This document shows, in pieces, positions 8,082 to 17,054 of a stretch of 64,000 nt of DNA (the first letter of the stretch is position 1; each line of letters starts with the position of its first letter). The position numbers and the translations under genes are program-made. Location of the stretch: positions 992,001 to 1,056,000 of the forward strand of contig NZ_AP023356.1 in the NCBI RefSeq assembly GCF_018324205.1. The letters run 5' to 3'. A model generated the notes under the pieces. That model worked only from the letters and a program-made list of their open reading frames with translations, searched no databases and was not told the DNA's origin. This DNA is from Actinoplanes ianthinogenes. GTDB taxonomy: Bacteria > Actinomycetota > Actinomycetes > Mycobacteriales > Micromonosporaceae.

Positions 8082-8370
8082 GAGCCGGCCCCCGAAGGGC
8101 GCGTTCCTCCTCAGCGACCCCGCCACGGGCGCGGTCCTCCTCAGCGACCCCGCAACGGGCGCGAACTGACCGTGGCCCACGTCGAGGACCGCCGCCCCTG
8201 AGAGGCGGCCCGCGACGGGCGCGTTCCTCCTCGGCGGCCCCGCGACAGGCGCGAACTGACCGTGGCCCACGTCGAGGACCGCCGCCCCTGAGAGGCGGCC
8301 CGCGACGGGCGCGTTCCTCCTCGGCGGCCCCGCGACGGGCGCGTTTCTCCTTGGCGGCCTCAGGGCTGTC
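8041..8370 (+). repeat. 30-bp block array copied from a gene 3' end
   Basis: Eleven consecutive 30 bp blocks in the order A B C C A B C A B C C, with the last C degenerate. A (8041, 8161, 8251) starts GCGAACTGACCG, B (8071, 8191, 8281) starts GCCGCCCCTGAG, and C (8101, 8131, 8221, 8311, 8341) starts GCGTTCCTCC. A+B contains the final codons and stop of the preceding gene, so the gene end was duplicated together with 3' flanking DNA. All blocks have the same length, so every reading frame is preserved. Confidence 0.85.
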
Positions 8371-8690
8371 GGTCACCGTCGCGGCCTCCGCCCGCGGCCC
8401 CGGCTGGTCACGGTCTGCATGCCACGGCTCTGCGGGTCGCGGCCGCCATTCGCGGTCCGCTCCTTGGACGGCGCGCGGCCCGCGGTCCCGGTTGCGGCTG
8501 GCGGATGCCCAGGTCGGTGCCGATTCCCGGTACGCCGATCGCGCGCTGCACCGCCTCCACCCGGTGTCTCCCCTGGTGCTCGCCACCGTTGTCCCGCCCC
8601 GGGTCAGTACCGGCAGCGCGAGCCAGAACTCGGGGCTCGCCCCCATAGCGCTGTCCCCACCCGACCAAGCCACCAGCACCAGCCCCGACC
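8371..8690. other. Non-coding stretch between repeat arrays
   Basis: About 320 bp, GC-rich. Frames are open because stops are rare, but none has a ribosome binding site or a recognisable protein. I see no gene here. Confidence 0.5.
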
Positions 8691-8940
8691 ACCGAGCTGG
8701 CACCCACCGCCCCAACTCGCACCCCGATAGGGCCACCAGCACCAGCCGCGATCACCGAGCTGGCACCCACGGCCCTAACCCGCACCCCGATAGGGCCACC
8801 AGCACCAGCCCGCCACCACCGAGCTGGCACCCACGGCCCTAACCCGCACCCTCATAGGGCCACCAGCACCAGCCGCGATCACCGGGCTGGCACCCACGGC
8901 CCTAACTCGCACCCCGATAGGGCCACCAGGACCAGCCGGA
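8691..8940. repeat. Four tandem ~63 bp double-hairpin repeats
   Basis: Units begin at 8691, 8754, 8818 and 8881 (periods 63, 64, 63). Each has an outer stem GCTGG/CCAGC and an inner stem GGCCCTA/TAGGGCC. The same architecture with a different sequence recurs at 26429, 35838 and 62091. Confidence 0.85.
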
Positions 8941-9256
8941 TAGCGCAGGCACGCAAGTGGTGTTGCCCGGCTTGCCGGGTGTCGGCATATCGGAAAGTCG
9001 GTCTTCGGTCGGCGGGTGGGCAACGCACGCGAGCGGGATGCGAACCGGATCTGGGCGGATGATTGGCCGGCCGTGACCGGCGGCTGGACCGCGACCGACA
9101 GCCCGCGTGGCCTGGCGCGCGAAAACCGCAATCAGCCAGCAATCCGCAGTGGGCGGGCGGGCCGCGACCAGGGTGAGTTGCCTGGCGGTGCGACAGGGCG
9201 CCGGGACGAGGTGACGTTGCGGCAGCAGGGTTGCTTCAGGCAGCGCCCTCTCCCCC

Positions 9257-9328
9257 GGAAAGAGCACCGCGGTTTCCCCCGGAAAGAGCACCGCAGTCTT
9301 CCCGAGAAAGAGCACCGCTGTCTCCCCG
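9257..9328. repeat. Three tandem 24 bp repeats
   Basis: Units at 9257-9280, 9281-9304 and 9305-9328 share GGAAAGAGCACCGC followed by a variable TTTCCCCC-like end. They differ at a few positions. The function is unknown. Confidence 0.8.
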
Positions 9329-9471
9329 GGAGAACAGCGCGGGCTAACTCAGAAGAAACTGGATCCGGCCGGGAGCGTGCATGCGCGCACGAGCACCGGC
9401 ATCCACGGACAAACATCAGCCGGACCGCACCTCGCGACGCGACCCGGGTGGGCGTGGGCCTTGAGCCGGGG

Positions 9472-9600
9472 GCACGGGTGCAGCCCGGCAGTGCCTCGCG
9501 GCCTTGCGCTGGGTGCACGGATTCAGCCCGGCGGTGCCTCGCGGCCTTGCGCCGGGGCACGGGTTCAGCCCGGCGGTGCCTCGCGGCCTTGCGCCGGGAT
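9472..9600. repeat. Three tandem 42-43 bp repeats
   Basis: Units starting GCACGG at 9472, 9515 and 9557 share CAGCCCGGCGGTGCCTCGCG and CCTTGCGC segments. The array ends about 70 bp before the stop codon of the convergent TetR gene. No coding capacity is convincing. Confidence 0.8.
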
Positions 9601-9668
9601 CACAGTGCGTTCAGGCACGGGACGGGGCTGCTGCGGGTGTGATGGCACGAGAGCGTACCGAAGCGGAT

Positions 9669-10277
9669 TTATGGTTTTGATTGGGTTGAGGCGAGGACGA
9701 AGTCGACCAGGGCGGCGGCGTAGTCGTCGGCGCCTGCGGCTACCTGGTCGCGCAGGTGCGGCGGGGTGGCCAGGACGTGGTTCATGACGCCGCCGCAGAC
9801 GCAGTCCAGCAGGAGGGTGACGCTGGTCTGCGGGTGGAGTTCGCGGCGGGCGATGGCTCGGCGGACGATCGCCCGGGCCGCCAGGACCTGGGATTCCTGG
9901 AGGCGGTGCAGGTGGTCCTGGACCTCCGGGACGCGCTGCGCGTCGACGCGGAGCTGGAGCGCCGCGCGGCCCGACTCGCCCAGGTAGGAGCGCTGGATCT
10001 GCCGGGCCAGGCTGATCAGGTCGTCGCGGACCGAGCCGGTGTCGATGTCCTCGATGCCGTTGAGGCGGGCGGCGAGGGCGGCGGCGAGCAGGGCTTCCTT
10101 GTTCGGCCAGCGGAGGTAGATGGAGGCTTTGCCGACACCGGCCCGCCGGGCGACGGTGTCGATGGTGAAGCGGTGCCAGCCGTTCTCGCCGAAGACCTCG
10201 GCGGCGGCGCGGGTGATCCGGGCGTCGACCTCGGGGTCGCGGGGACGCCCCGACGGGCCGTGTGGGGTTGCTGACAT
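9669..10277 (-). CDS. TetR-family transcriptional regulator
   Basis: 202 residues. The N-terminal helix-turn-helix is clear: ITRAAAEVFGENGWHRF, then TIDTVARRAGVGKASIYLRW, with NKEALLAAAL completing the domain. The C-terminal ligand domain is all-helical and of ordinary length. It is divergent from an MBL-fold hydrolase 84 bp away, with an inverted repeat between them, so that gene is the likely target. Confidence 0.88.
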   Translation of the reverse strand: MSATPHGPSGRPRDPEVDARITRAAAEVFGENGWHRFTIDTVARRAGVGKASIYLRWPNKEALLAAALAARLNGIEDIDTGSVRDDLISLARQIQRSYLGESGRAALQLRVDAQRVPEVQDHLHRLQESQVLAARAIVRRAIARRELHPQTSVTLLLDCVCGGVMNHVLATPPHLRDQVAAGADDYAAALVDFVLASTQSKP

Positions 10278-10328
10278 CGGGCTGGCTCCCGTTGCTGGGC
10301 GGATCTTGATCAGTATAGGGTCGGCTTT

Positions 10329-10347
10329 CTAGACCGAAGTCGTCTAG
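10329..10347. promoter_or_regulatory. Candidate TetR operator
   Basis: The inverted repeat CTAGAC (10329-10334), 7 bp, GTCTAG (10342-10347) lies between the divergent TetR and MBL genes, close to the MBL start. Confidence 0.5.
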
Positions 10348-10361
10348 GAAGTGGGGTTCGG

Positions 10362-11399
10362 ATGGCGCCGATGACCCGTGCGGCCGATGACGCGATCGTC
10401 GTGACCGGGATTGCACAGCGCGAGGCCTGGCGGACGCGTGCGCTGCCGCCGGTGGAGCGGCTGGCCGGGGGCATCTGGTCGGTGCCGGTGCCGATCCCGC
10501 ACAATCCGCTGCGTTACACGCTGTCCTATCTGATCCCCGGCGACGACGGCCTGGTCGTGGTCGATCCGGGCTGGGCCAGCGACGAGGGCTGGGCCGCCCT
10601 GCGAGCCGGGCTGGTCGCGGCCGGCGCGGGCGACGGGGACGTGCTCGGCGTCGTGGTGACCCACGTGCACGCCGACCACCACGGCTTGTCGAAGGCATTT
10701 CAGGACCAGGGCGCCTGGGTCGCCATGCACCCCGAGGAGCGCGACGCGCTCACCCTGAGCGGCTCCCCCGCCGACTGGCTGCGGGCGCACCACGTGCCCG
10801 AGGAGGAGATCGCGGTGCTGGCCGGCACCATCGGCAAGCACCGGATGGCCGCCGCGGCCCAGCCGGACGTGCTGCTCGGCGACGGTGATCTGATCCCGCT
10901 CGCCGGGCGTCGGGTGCGGACCGTCTGGACGCCGGGGCACACCCCGGGACACATCTGCCTGCTGGAGCCGGACGCCGGCGTGCTGCTCACCGGCGACCAC
11001 CTGCTGCCCCGGATCAGTCCGAACATCGGCTTGCAGCGACCCGGTTCCTCCCCGCTGGAGTCGTTCCTGGAGTCGCTCGACCGGGTCGCCGCCCACGACG
11101 AGCTGGAGGCGTTCCCCGCGCATGAGTACCGGTTCCGCGGCATCGCCGCCCGCGCCCGGCAGCTCCGGGTGCACCACGAGGAGCGCTGCGACGAGATCGT
11201 CGCCGCGGTCCAGCGGCTGGAGCGGCCGACCATCTGGCAGCTCGCGGCGAGTCTGACCTGGTCACGGCCGTGGGACGAGATCGGCCCGATGCGGGTCGGC
11301 GCGATCGCCGAGACCATGGCGCACGTGCGTTACCTGGCCGACCGGGGCGCGCTGCACTGGTCCGGCGAGCACGTGACGCGGCCCGCCACCCTCGGGTGA
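10362..11399 (+). CDS. MBL-fold metallo-hydrolase
   Basis: 345 residues. The zinc signature THVHADHHG is followed by the third His in GHTPGHICLL, the bridging Asp in LLTGDHLLPR, and a further His in AHEYRFRG. This is the metallo-beta-lactamase fold as used by glyoxalase II-like and lactonase enzymes. The C-terminal helical region (about residues 250-345, RARQLRVHHEERCDEI) resembles the extra winged-helix-like domain of LACTB2-type members. The substrate is unknown; the TetR regulator next door suggests induction by a small molecule. Confidence 0.87.
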   Translation: MAPMTRAADDAIVVTGIAQREAWRTRALPPVERLAGGIWSVPVPIPHNPLRYTLSYLIPGDDGLVVVDPGWASDEGWAALRAGLVAAGAGDGDVLGVVVTHVHADHHGLSKAFQDQGAWVAMHPEERDALTLSGSPADWLRAHHVPEEEIAVLAGTIGKHRMAAAAQPDVLLGDGDLIPLAGRRVRTVWTPGHTPGHICLLEPDAGVLLTGDHLLPRISPNIGLQRPGSSPLESFLESLDRVAAHDELEAFPAHEYRFRGIAARARQLRVHHEERCDEIVAAVQRLERPTIWQLAASLTWSRPWDEIGPMRVGAIAETMAHVRYLADRGALHWSGEHVTRPATLG

Positions 11400-11415
11400 C
11401 GGGCCGTCGCGACCG

Positions 11416-12450
11416 TCAGGCGACCTTCTTGGACTTCGTGATCGCCGCGGTGATCGCCTCGATCAGCGGGGCCGCGTGGTTCCACGAGAAGATCGGGACG
11501 GCCTGCCACGGGAAGACCTGGTTGGCCTTGACGGCGGGCAGCGCGTTCCAGGACGGCTTGGACGCCAGGTCCTTCGGCTGCAGCGTGCCGGTGCGGGCGT
11601 CCAGGAAGATGATGTCCGCCTTGTACTTGTCGGCGTTCTCCCAGCTCAGCGACTCGTAGTAGTCGGCGCCCTTGACCTCGGGCATGATCAGGTCGACGCC
11701 GAGCTCCTTGAAGTACATCAGGTCGGAGCTGACCGCCGCGCTGGAGACGTAGAAGATGTCCGCCGCGCCGGAGCCGAACAGCACCTTGATGCCGCCGGAC
11801 GCCTTCGCCGCGGCGCTCAGGTCGGCGGCGGCCTTCTCGAAGCGGGCCTTGGCCTCGGTGACCTTCGGCGCGTTCAGGTCGGCGCCCAGCGACTTGGCCA
11901 GCTCGGCGTAGCGCTCGATCGGCTTGTTCAGCGGGACCCGGCCGACGCCGATCAGGGCGTTCGACGGCGCGACGGCGAGGATCTTGTCCTTCGACTCGTC
12001 CGGCACGTACCACCAGGCGCCCTGGTCGTACATGTGGGTGACCAGCAGGTCCGGGGTGAGCGCCGCGTACTTCTCCACGGAGAACTCGCCCCACGCGTTG
12101 CCGACGATCTGGACCTTGCTGATGTCCAGGTCACCGGCCTGCTCCTCGGCGGTGCCGTCGGCCTTCTTGGTCTCGCCGAAGACGCCGACGATCTTGTCCT
12201 GCAGGCCCAAGTCGGCCAGCGCGGCCGCGGTGCCGGTGAAGGCAACGATCTTCGACGGGGTCTTGGCGCTCGTCAGCGGCTTCGGCTGGTCATCGGTGAA
12301 GGTCCACGGGCCGGCGGCAGCGGAGGCGCCGGCGGCAGTACCCGTCTCCTCCTTCTTGCTGCCGCATGCGCTCAGCACGGTGCCCAGGGCTGCGGCGCCG
12401 CCCGCGGCGAGCAGGCCACGACGAGAAAGGGAAAGGGAGGAATAAGACAT
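11416..12450 (-). CDS. Iron-siderophore ABC transporter substrate-binding lipoprotein
   Basis: 344 residues. A twin-arginine-like n-region (SLSRRGLLAAGG) leads to the lipobox LSAC, so the protein is probably Tat-exported and lipid-anchored. The mature part is a class III (FecB/FepB-type) binding protein, with KIVAFTGTAAALADLGLQDKI opening the first lobe and a long connecting helix near residue 180. The start is set at ATG 12450 with GAAAG upstream; GTG 12456 is an alternative. It is divergent from the two permeases and the ATPase, with the iron box between them. The acidic/aromatic pocket does not tell which siderophore is bound. Confidence 0.88.
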   Translation of the reverse strand: MSYSSLSLSRRGLLAAGGAAALGTVLSACGSKKEETGTAAGASAAAGPWTFTDDQPKPLTSAKTPSKIVAFTGTAAALADLGLQDKIVGVFGETKKADGTAEEQAGDLDISKVQIVGNAWGEFSVEKYAALTPDLLVTHMYDQGAWWYVPDESKDKILAVAPSNALIGVGRVPLNKPIERYAELAKSLGADLNAPKVTEAKARFEKAAADLSAAAKASGGIKVLFGSGAADIFYVSSAAVSSDLMYFKELGVDLIMPEVKGADYYESLSWENADKYKADIIFLDARTGTLQPKDLASKPSWNALPAVKANQVFPWQAVPIFSWNHAAPLIEAITAAITKSKKVA

Positions 12451-12495
12451 GGTCACATCTTTCGCAGGCCAACGTACCGGTCGCTCGACCGTGTG

Positions 12496-12514
12496 GATGG
12501 TTAGGCTAACCTAA
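12496..12514. promoter_or_regulatory. DtxR/IdeR-type iron box
   Basis: The 19 bp site ends in TTAGGCTAACCTAA and matches the DtxR/IdeR consensus TTAGGTTAGGCTAACCTAA at 16 of 19 positions. It lies between the divergent binding-protein and permease genes, which predicts iron repression of both. Confidence 0.85.
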
Positions 12515-12566
12515 CGAACTGGAAGCGCGTCAACAGGATCCGCCGGAAGCTGACGGGAGCCAGACA

Positions 12567-13571
12567 CTGTCCACCATCGACACCCGCCCTCACCAGCGGA
12601 TATCCGCCCGGGTGGCCGGGCTGATGATCGCGGTCACGGTGCTCGCGGTCGTGCTGGTGCTCGGCATCGGCTTCGGCGCGCGGTTCCTCACCCCCGGCGA
12701 GGTCTGGGCCGGGCTGGTCGACTCCGGTTCGCCGTCCTACCGGATCGTGCACGAGATGCGCCTCCCCCGGACCCTGCTCGGCCTGGTCGTCGGCCTCGCG
12801 CTGGGCCTGGCCGGCGCGATCATGCAGGCTCTCACCCGGAACCCGCTCGCCGACCCCGGTCTGCTCGGCATCAACGCCGGCGCGTCGGCCGCGGTCGCCA
12901 GTGCCGCCGCGCTTCTCGGCATCGGCACCTTCTCCGGTTGGGTCTGGTTCGCCATGACCGGCGCCGCGGTCGTCACCGCCCTGGTCTACGCGGTCGGCGG
13001 CGGCCGCGCGGCCACCCCGGCCCGGCTCGCCCTGGCCGGCGCCGCGCTGAACGCCGCGCTCTACTCCTACGTGAGCGCCGTCATGCTGGCCGACACCGCG
13101 TCGATCGAGAAGATGCGGTTCTGGACGGTCGGCTCGCTGGCCAGCGCCGACTTCCGCACGCTGCGCCAGGTGACCCCGTTCATCCTGGCCGGCGTGCTGA
13201 TCGCGCTGGCCACCGCCCGCCCGCTGAACGCGCTGTCGCTCGGCGACGACGCCGCCCGCGCCCTGGGGGCCCGGCCCGGCGTGATCCGCGCCCTGGTGAT
13301 CGTGGCGATCACCCTGCTCTGCGGCGCGGCCACCGCGGCCTGCGGCCCGATCGTCTTCGTCGGCCTGCTCATCCCGCACCTGGTCCGCCCGCTGACCGGG
13401 CCCGACCTGCGCTGGCTGCTGCCGTACACCGCGGTGCTCTCCCCGGTGCTGTTGGTCGGCGCGGACGTGCTCGGCCGGGTGCTGGGCAGCCCCGGGGAGC
13501 TCCAGGTCGGCGTGGTCACCGCGATCCTCGGCGGCCCCCTGTTCCTCTACCTCGTGCGAGCGGCGAAATGA
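12567..13571 (+). CDS. FecCD-family siderophore permease, subunit 1
   Basis: About 334 residues with nine to ten membrane helices. Family motifs are RLPRTLLGLVVGLALGLAG, MQALTRNPLADPGLLGINAG and GLLIPHLVRPLTGPD, the last near the ATPase-coupling helix. The only ATG/GTG/TTG start is GTG 12612, which would cut into the first helix and has no ribosome binding site. The in-frame CTG at 12567 has GGGAG seven bases upstream and gives STIDTRPHQRISARVAGL, a normal N-terminus, so CTG is preferred. It overlaps the second permease by ATGA. Confidence 0.88.
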   Translation: MSTIDTRPHQRISARVAGLMIAVTVLAVVLVLGIGFGARFLTPGEVWAGLVDSGSPSYRIVHEMRLPRTLLGLVVGLALGLAGAIMQALTRNPLADPGLLGINAGASAAVASAAALLGIGTFSGWVWFAMTGAAVVTALVYAVGGGRAATPARLALAGAALNAALYSYVSAVMLADTASIEKMRFWTVGSLASADFRTLRQVTPFILAGVLIALATARPLNALSLGDDAARALGARPGVIRALVIVAITLLCGAATAACGPIVFVGLLIPHLVRPLTGPDLRWLLPYTAVLSPVLLVGADVLGRVLGSPGELQVGVVTAILGGPLFLYLVRAAK

Positions 13572-14560
13572 TCACCACCCGTCCCCGTGCCGCACTCATC
13601 GGCGGTGGCGCGCTGCTCGCCATGGCCGCCGTCGCGGTCCTCACCCTGGGCACCGGCGACTTCCCGATCGCGCCCGGCGACGTGGTGAAAACCCTGTTCG
13701 GGCAGGGCACCGCGGCTCAGGCGTTCATCGTCAACGAGCTGCGCCTGCCCCGGGTGATCACCGCGATCCTGGTCGGCATGGCCCTCGCGGCCGGTGGCGC
13801 GATCTTCCAGTCGGTCACCCGCAACCCGCTGGGCAGCCCGGACATCCTCGGCATCACCGGCGGCGCCGGCGCGGCCGCGCTGACCGTGGTGATCCTCGGC
13901 GGCAGCAGCGCCCAGCTCTCCCTCGCCGCGGTGGCCGGCGGCGTCGGCACCGCCCTGGTGATCCAGCTGATCGGCGGACGCCGCGGCCTCCAGGGCTACC
14001 GGTTCATCCTGATCGGCATCGGGATGACCGCGATCCTCAACGGCATCGTCGGCTACCTGCTGACCAAGGGCGTGCAGATGGAGAGCGCCCGGGCCATGCT
14101 CTGGCTGACCGGCAGCTTCGACGGCCGCGGCTGGGAGGAGGCCGTCCCGCTGCTGATCGTGCTGGCGATCGCCATTCCGGTGCTGGTCCTGCTCTGCGGC
14201 CCGGCCCTGCGGATGCTGGAGATGGGCGACGACATCGCGGCCGCCCTGGGCGTACCGGTGAAGCGGCTGCGCAACGGCTCGCTGCTGCTGGCCGCCGTCG
14301 TGGTGGCGTTCGCCGCGGCCGCCGCCGGCCCGGTCAACTTCGTCGCGCTGATCGCCCCGAACATCGCCCGGCGCCTCACCCGCTCCCCCGGGCCGAACCT
14401 GCTGCCGTCGATCGCGATCGGCGCGCTGCTCACCGTCGGCGCCGACTGGCTGGCCATGCACTCCGGGTACCCGATCCCGGTGGGCGTGGTGACCGGCCTG
14501 CTCGGCGGCGCCTACCTCGTCTGGCTGCTCACCACGGAACGCAAGGCCGGCCGGATCTGA
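13568..14560 (+). CDS. FecCD-family siderophore permease, subunit 2
   Basis: 330 residues with about nine membrane helices. The motifs ELRLPRVITAILVGMALAAGG, QSVTRNPLGSPDILGITGG and FVALIAPNIARRLTRSPGP mark it as the partner of the preceding permease. The two subunits would form the heterodimeric channel of a BtuCD/FhuB-type importer. The ATG overlaps the stop of subunit 1. Confidence 0.93.
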   Translation: MITTRPRAALIGGGALLAMAAVAVLTLGTGDFPIAPGDVVKTLFGQGTAAQAFIVNELRLPRVITAILVGMALAAGGAIFQSVTRNPLGSPDILGITGGAGAAALTVVILGGSSAQLSLAAVAGGVGTALVIQLIGGRRGLQGYRFILIGIGMTAILNGIVGYLLTKGVQMESARAMLWLTGSFDGRGWEEAVPLLIVLAIAIPVLVLLCGPALRMLEMGDDIAAALGVPVKRLRNGSLLLAAVVVAFAAAAAGPVNFVALIAPNIARRLTRSPGPNLLPSIAIGALLTVGADWLAMHSGYPIPVGVVTGLLGGAYLVWLLTTERKAGRI

Positions 14561-14582
14561 TGACCCTGTTAGGAGCGACGAC

Positions 14583-15377
14583 ATGAGCCGACTGAGCGGC
14601 ACCGGGATGACTCTGGCATATGACAAGCGGGTCATCGCGGAGGAGCTGAGCGTCGAGATCCCGGACGGCTCGTTCACCGTGATCATCGGACCGAACGCGT
14701 GCGGCAAGTCGACGCTGCTGCGGGCGCTGTCCCGGCTGCTCAAGCCGACGGCGGGGACGGTGCTGCTGGACGGGAACGACGTGCACTCGTTGCCCACACG
14801 TACCGTAGCGAAAACGCTCGGCCTGCTGCCGCAGTCCTCCGTCGCCCCGGACGGCATCTCGGTCTCCGAGCTGGTCGCCCGCGGCCGTTACCCCCACCAG
14901 GGCATCCTGCGCCGCTGGTCCACGGAGGACGAGCGGGTGGTCACCGAGTCGATGGCCGCCACCGGCGTGGGCGACCTGGCCGACCGGAATGTCGACGAAC
15001 TCTCCGGCGGCCAGCGCCAGCGTGTCTGGATCGCCATGGCCCTGGCCCAGCAGACCCCGCTGCTGCTGCTCGACGAGCCGACCACGTTCCTGGACATCGC
15101 CCACCAGATCGAGGTGCTGGACCTCTGCGCCGAACTTCACGAACGCCAGGGCCGCACGCTGGTCGCCGTCCTGCACGACCTGAACCACGCGGCCCGCTAT
15201 GCCACCCACCTGATCGCCATGCGCGGCGGCAGGGTGGCCAAGGCCGGCAAGCCGGGTGAGGTCCTCACCGCGGACCTGGTCGAGGAGGTCTTCGGCCTCC
15301 CCTGCCGCGTGATCGACGACCCGGAGACGGGCACGCCGCTGGTGATCCCCCGCAAACGCGCCACGGCGGCCGTCTGA
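14583..15377 (+). CDS. FecE/FepC-type siderophore ABC transporter ATPase
   Basis: 264 residues. Walker A is GPNACGKSTLLRAL, the Q-loop region is LGLLPQSS, the signature is ELSGGQRQRVW, Walker B is LLLLDEPTTFLDI, and the H-loop is VLHDLNHAAR, all typical of the FepC subfamily. AGGAGCG precedes the ATG. It energises ferric-siderophore import with the two permeases and the divergently encoded binding protein; an outward siderophore biosynthesis cluster is not present in this window. Confidence 0.94.
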   Translation: MSRLSGTGMTLAYDKRVIAEELSVEIPDGSFTVIIGPNACGKSTLLRALSRLLKPTAGTVLLDGNDVHSLPTRTVAKTLGLLPQSSVAPDGISVSELVARGRYPHQGILRRWSTEDERVVTESMAATGVGDLADRNVDELSGGQRQRVWIAMALAQQTPLLLLDEPTTFLDIAHQIEVLDLCAELHERQGRTLVAVLHDLNHAARYATHLIAMRGGRVAKAGKPGEVLTADLVEEVFGLPCRVIDDPETGTPLVIPRKRATAAV

Positions 15378-15496
15378 AAGATCGAGATCGAGCGGCAGAG
15401 ACAGACGGTCATCAGTACGTTCCCTATGGCCCGTCCGGAGGATCCGGCGCGGACTGCCGCCGAGGAGACTGAGCAGGATGACGGAAAGGAACCGTC

Positions 15497-17005
15497 ATGG
15501 CTGACATCGTTTCCGCAAGCAGTGGTCCGCCCCGCGGCCGGTCCTCTCGCCGCCGGGAACGCGTGGTCCTCGCCCTGGCCGCCGCCGCGCTGGCCGTCGC
15601 GCTCATCCCCCTCGGCGGGTTGCCGATCGGGTACGCGATCCCGATCGCCGGACTGCTGCTCGCCGCCGGTACACCACCGGATACCGGGCCGGCCGCCCGG
15701 TCGATCCGGCCGGGTGCGCGCAACGTGATCATCGGAATCGCCGTGCTGGCCGCCGTCGCGGTGGTGGCCTTCCAGCCTCAACTGCTGGTGCCGCTCGTGA
15801 CGGTGTTCGGGGTGCAGCAGTACACCCTGGTGGTCACGCTGTGCGCGGTCGCCGCTCTCGCGCTGCCGCTGGCGCTGGCCGAGTCCACCGGCGCCATCGA
15901 CACGTTGCCGCCGGGCCGGGCCGTGCTGACCCGTCGCAGCCTGGTCCTGGCGTTGACGCCGGTGGTCACCGTCGCGTTCTGGTACGGCTCCATCGGGCAG
16001 AGCTTCCTCGCCCTGGCAGCGGTCGTGCTGGTGCTGCCTGTCCTGCTCGCCGTCGCGCGCGTACGGCACGCCGTACGGGGACGAGTCGAGCCCGTGTTCC
16101 GGCATGGGCCCGGCCGGTCCGCCCGGCTGCTTCAGCTGCTCAACTACACCGTGCTGAGTGGACTGCTCGCTGCGGCGATGCTCCCCGGCACGTTCGACGC
16201 CCTGCGCCTGGACTTCACCCCGGCCGGGTACCACGCCTTCCTGGTCGCCTACTGCACCGGACTCGTGGTGCTGGTGGTTCTCGCGCTGGTACCCCTACGC
16301 CGGGTCCGGCCGGCCGGCAACGTGGCCGTCCTGGCCGGGTCGGTGTTCCTTGTCGTCCAGCTCGTCACCGTCTACCGGCCGCCTGCCGATCCCGTGACGA
16401 TCGCGTTTCCGTTGGCGGAGCCCGGTTACGTCATCCAAGGCGGCCAGGCCGAGCTGACCAACTATCACGTCGTCATCTCGACGCAGCGTGACGCCGCGGA
16501 CATCGTCCAGGTCGTCGGCGATCGCACGTACGCGGGCGACAGCGCCGCCTTGAGCGACTACCACATCTTCGGTGATCCGGTTCTGGCCCCGGCCGACGGC
16601 GTGGTGACCGAGGTGGTCAACGACCTGCCCGACCAGCGCATCGGTACGGTCGACAACCGGCACCAGGCGGGCAACCACCTCGTCATCGACATCGGCGCCG
16701 GGCGCTCCCTCGCGCTCTGCCACCTCCAGCACGGCAGTGTCCGCGTCGCCGTGGGCGACCGGTTACGCGCCGGCCAGCAGCTCGCGCTGGTCGGCAACTC
16801 CGGCAACACCGACCAGCCTCACCTGCACATCCAGGCGCAGAACCGGGCAACTCTGGACGACGCCGCCGGCAACCCCGTCGCGCTCCTGAGAAGCCTGCAC
16901 ACGTACCCGATCCTCTTCCGCGACGTGCTGCTCACCCGAGGCGGCGAGTCGAGCACCCCCGCCACCGCCGGCATGCGCCGCGGCGACGTCCTGGGCCCCT
17001 TGTGA
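15497..17005 (+). CDS. Polytopic membrane protein with C-terminal M23 (LytM-like) peptidase domain
   Basis: 502 residues. The first about 310 residues form roughly nine membrane helices; the remainder is an extracytoplasmic domain with M23 motifs: NHLVIDIG (HxxxD), VGDRLRAGQQLALVGNSG, and the HxH zinc ligands in PHLHIQ. M23 peptidases cut peptidoglycan cross-bridges or serve as non-catalytic scaffolds; here all zinc ligands appear present. AAAGGAACCG precedes the ATG. There is no operon partner: the neighbour on the left is the siderophore ATPase, 119 bp away. Confidence 0.82.
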   Translation: MADIVSASSGPPRGRSSRRRERVVLALAAAALAVALIPLGGLPIGYAIPIAGLLLAAGTPPDTGPAARSIRPGARNVIIGIAVLAAVAVVAFQPQLLVPLVTVFGVQQYTLVVTLCAVAALALPLALAESTGAIDTLPPGRAVLTRRSLVLALTPVVTVAFWYGSIGQSFLALAAVVLVLPVLLAVARVRHAVRGRVEPVFRHGPGRSARLLQLLNYTVLSGLLAAAMLPGTFDALRLDFTPAGYHAFLVAYCTGLVVLVVLALVPLRRVRPAGNVAVLAGSVFLVVQLVTVYRPPADPVTIAFPLAEPGYVIQGGQAELTNYHVVISTQRDAADIVQVVGDRTYAGDSAALSDYHIFGDPVLAPADGVVTEVVNDLPDQRIGTVDNRHQAGNHLVIDIGAGRSLALCHLQHGSVRVAVGDRLRAGQQLALVGNSGNTDQPHLHIQAQNRATLDDAAGNPVALLRSLHTYPILFRDVLLTRGGESSTPATAGMRRGDVLGPL

Positions 17006-17054
17006 GGCGGTAAGAGGAGTCCGCGACGTGCCATCGGTTCCTCGCACGAACGCG

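Noticed and set aside
8046-9642. Several frames of 74-278 codons in the gene-free repeat region
   Set aside because: They consist of repeat-derived Arg/Gly/Pro stretches, overlap each other on both strands and lack ribosome binding sites.
11416-15377. Siderophore biosynthesis cluster
   Set aside because: Only uptake genes and an iron box are present; no NRPS or NIS synthetase lies in the window.
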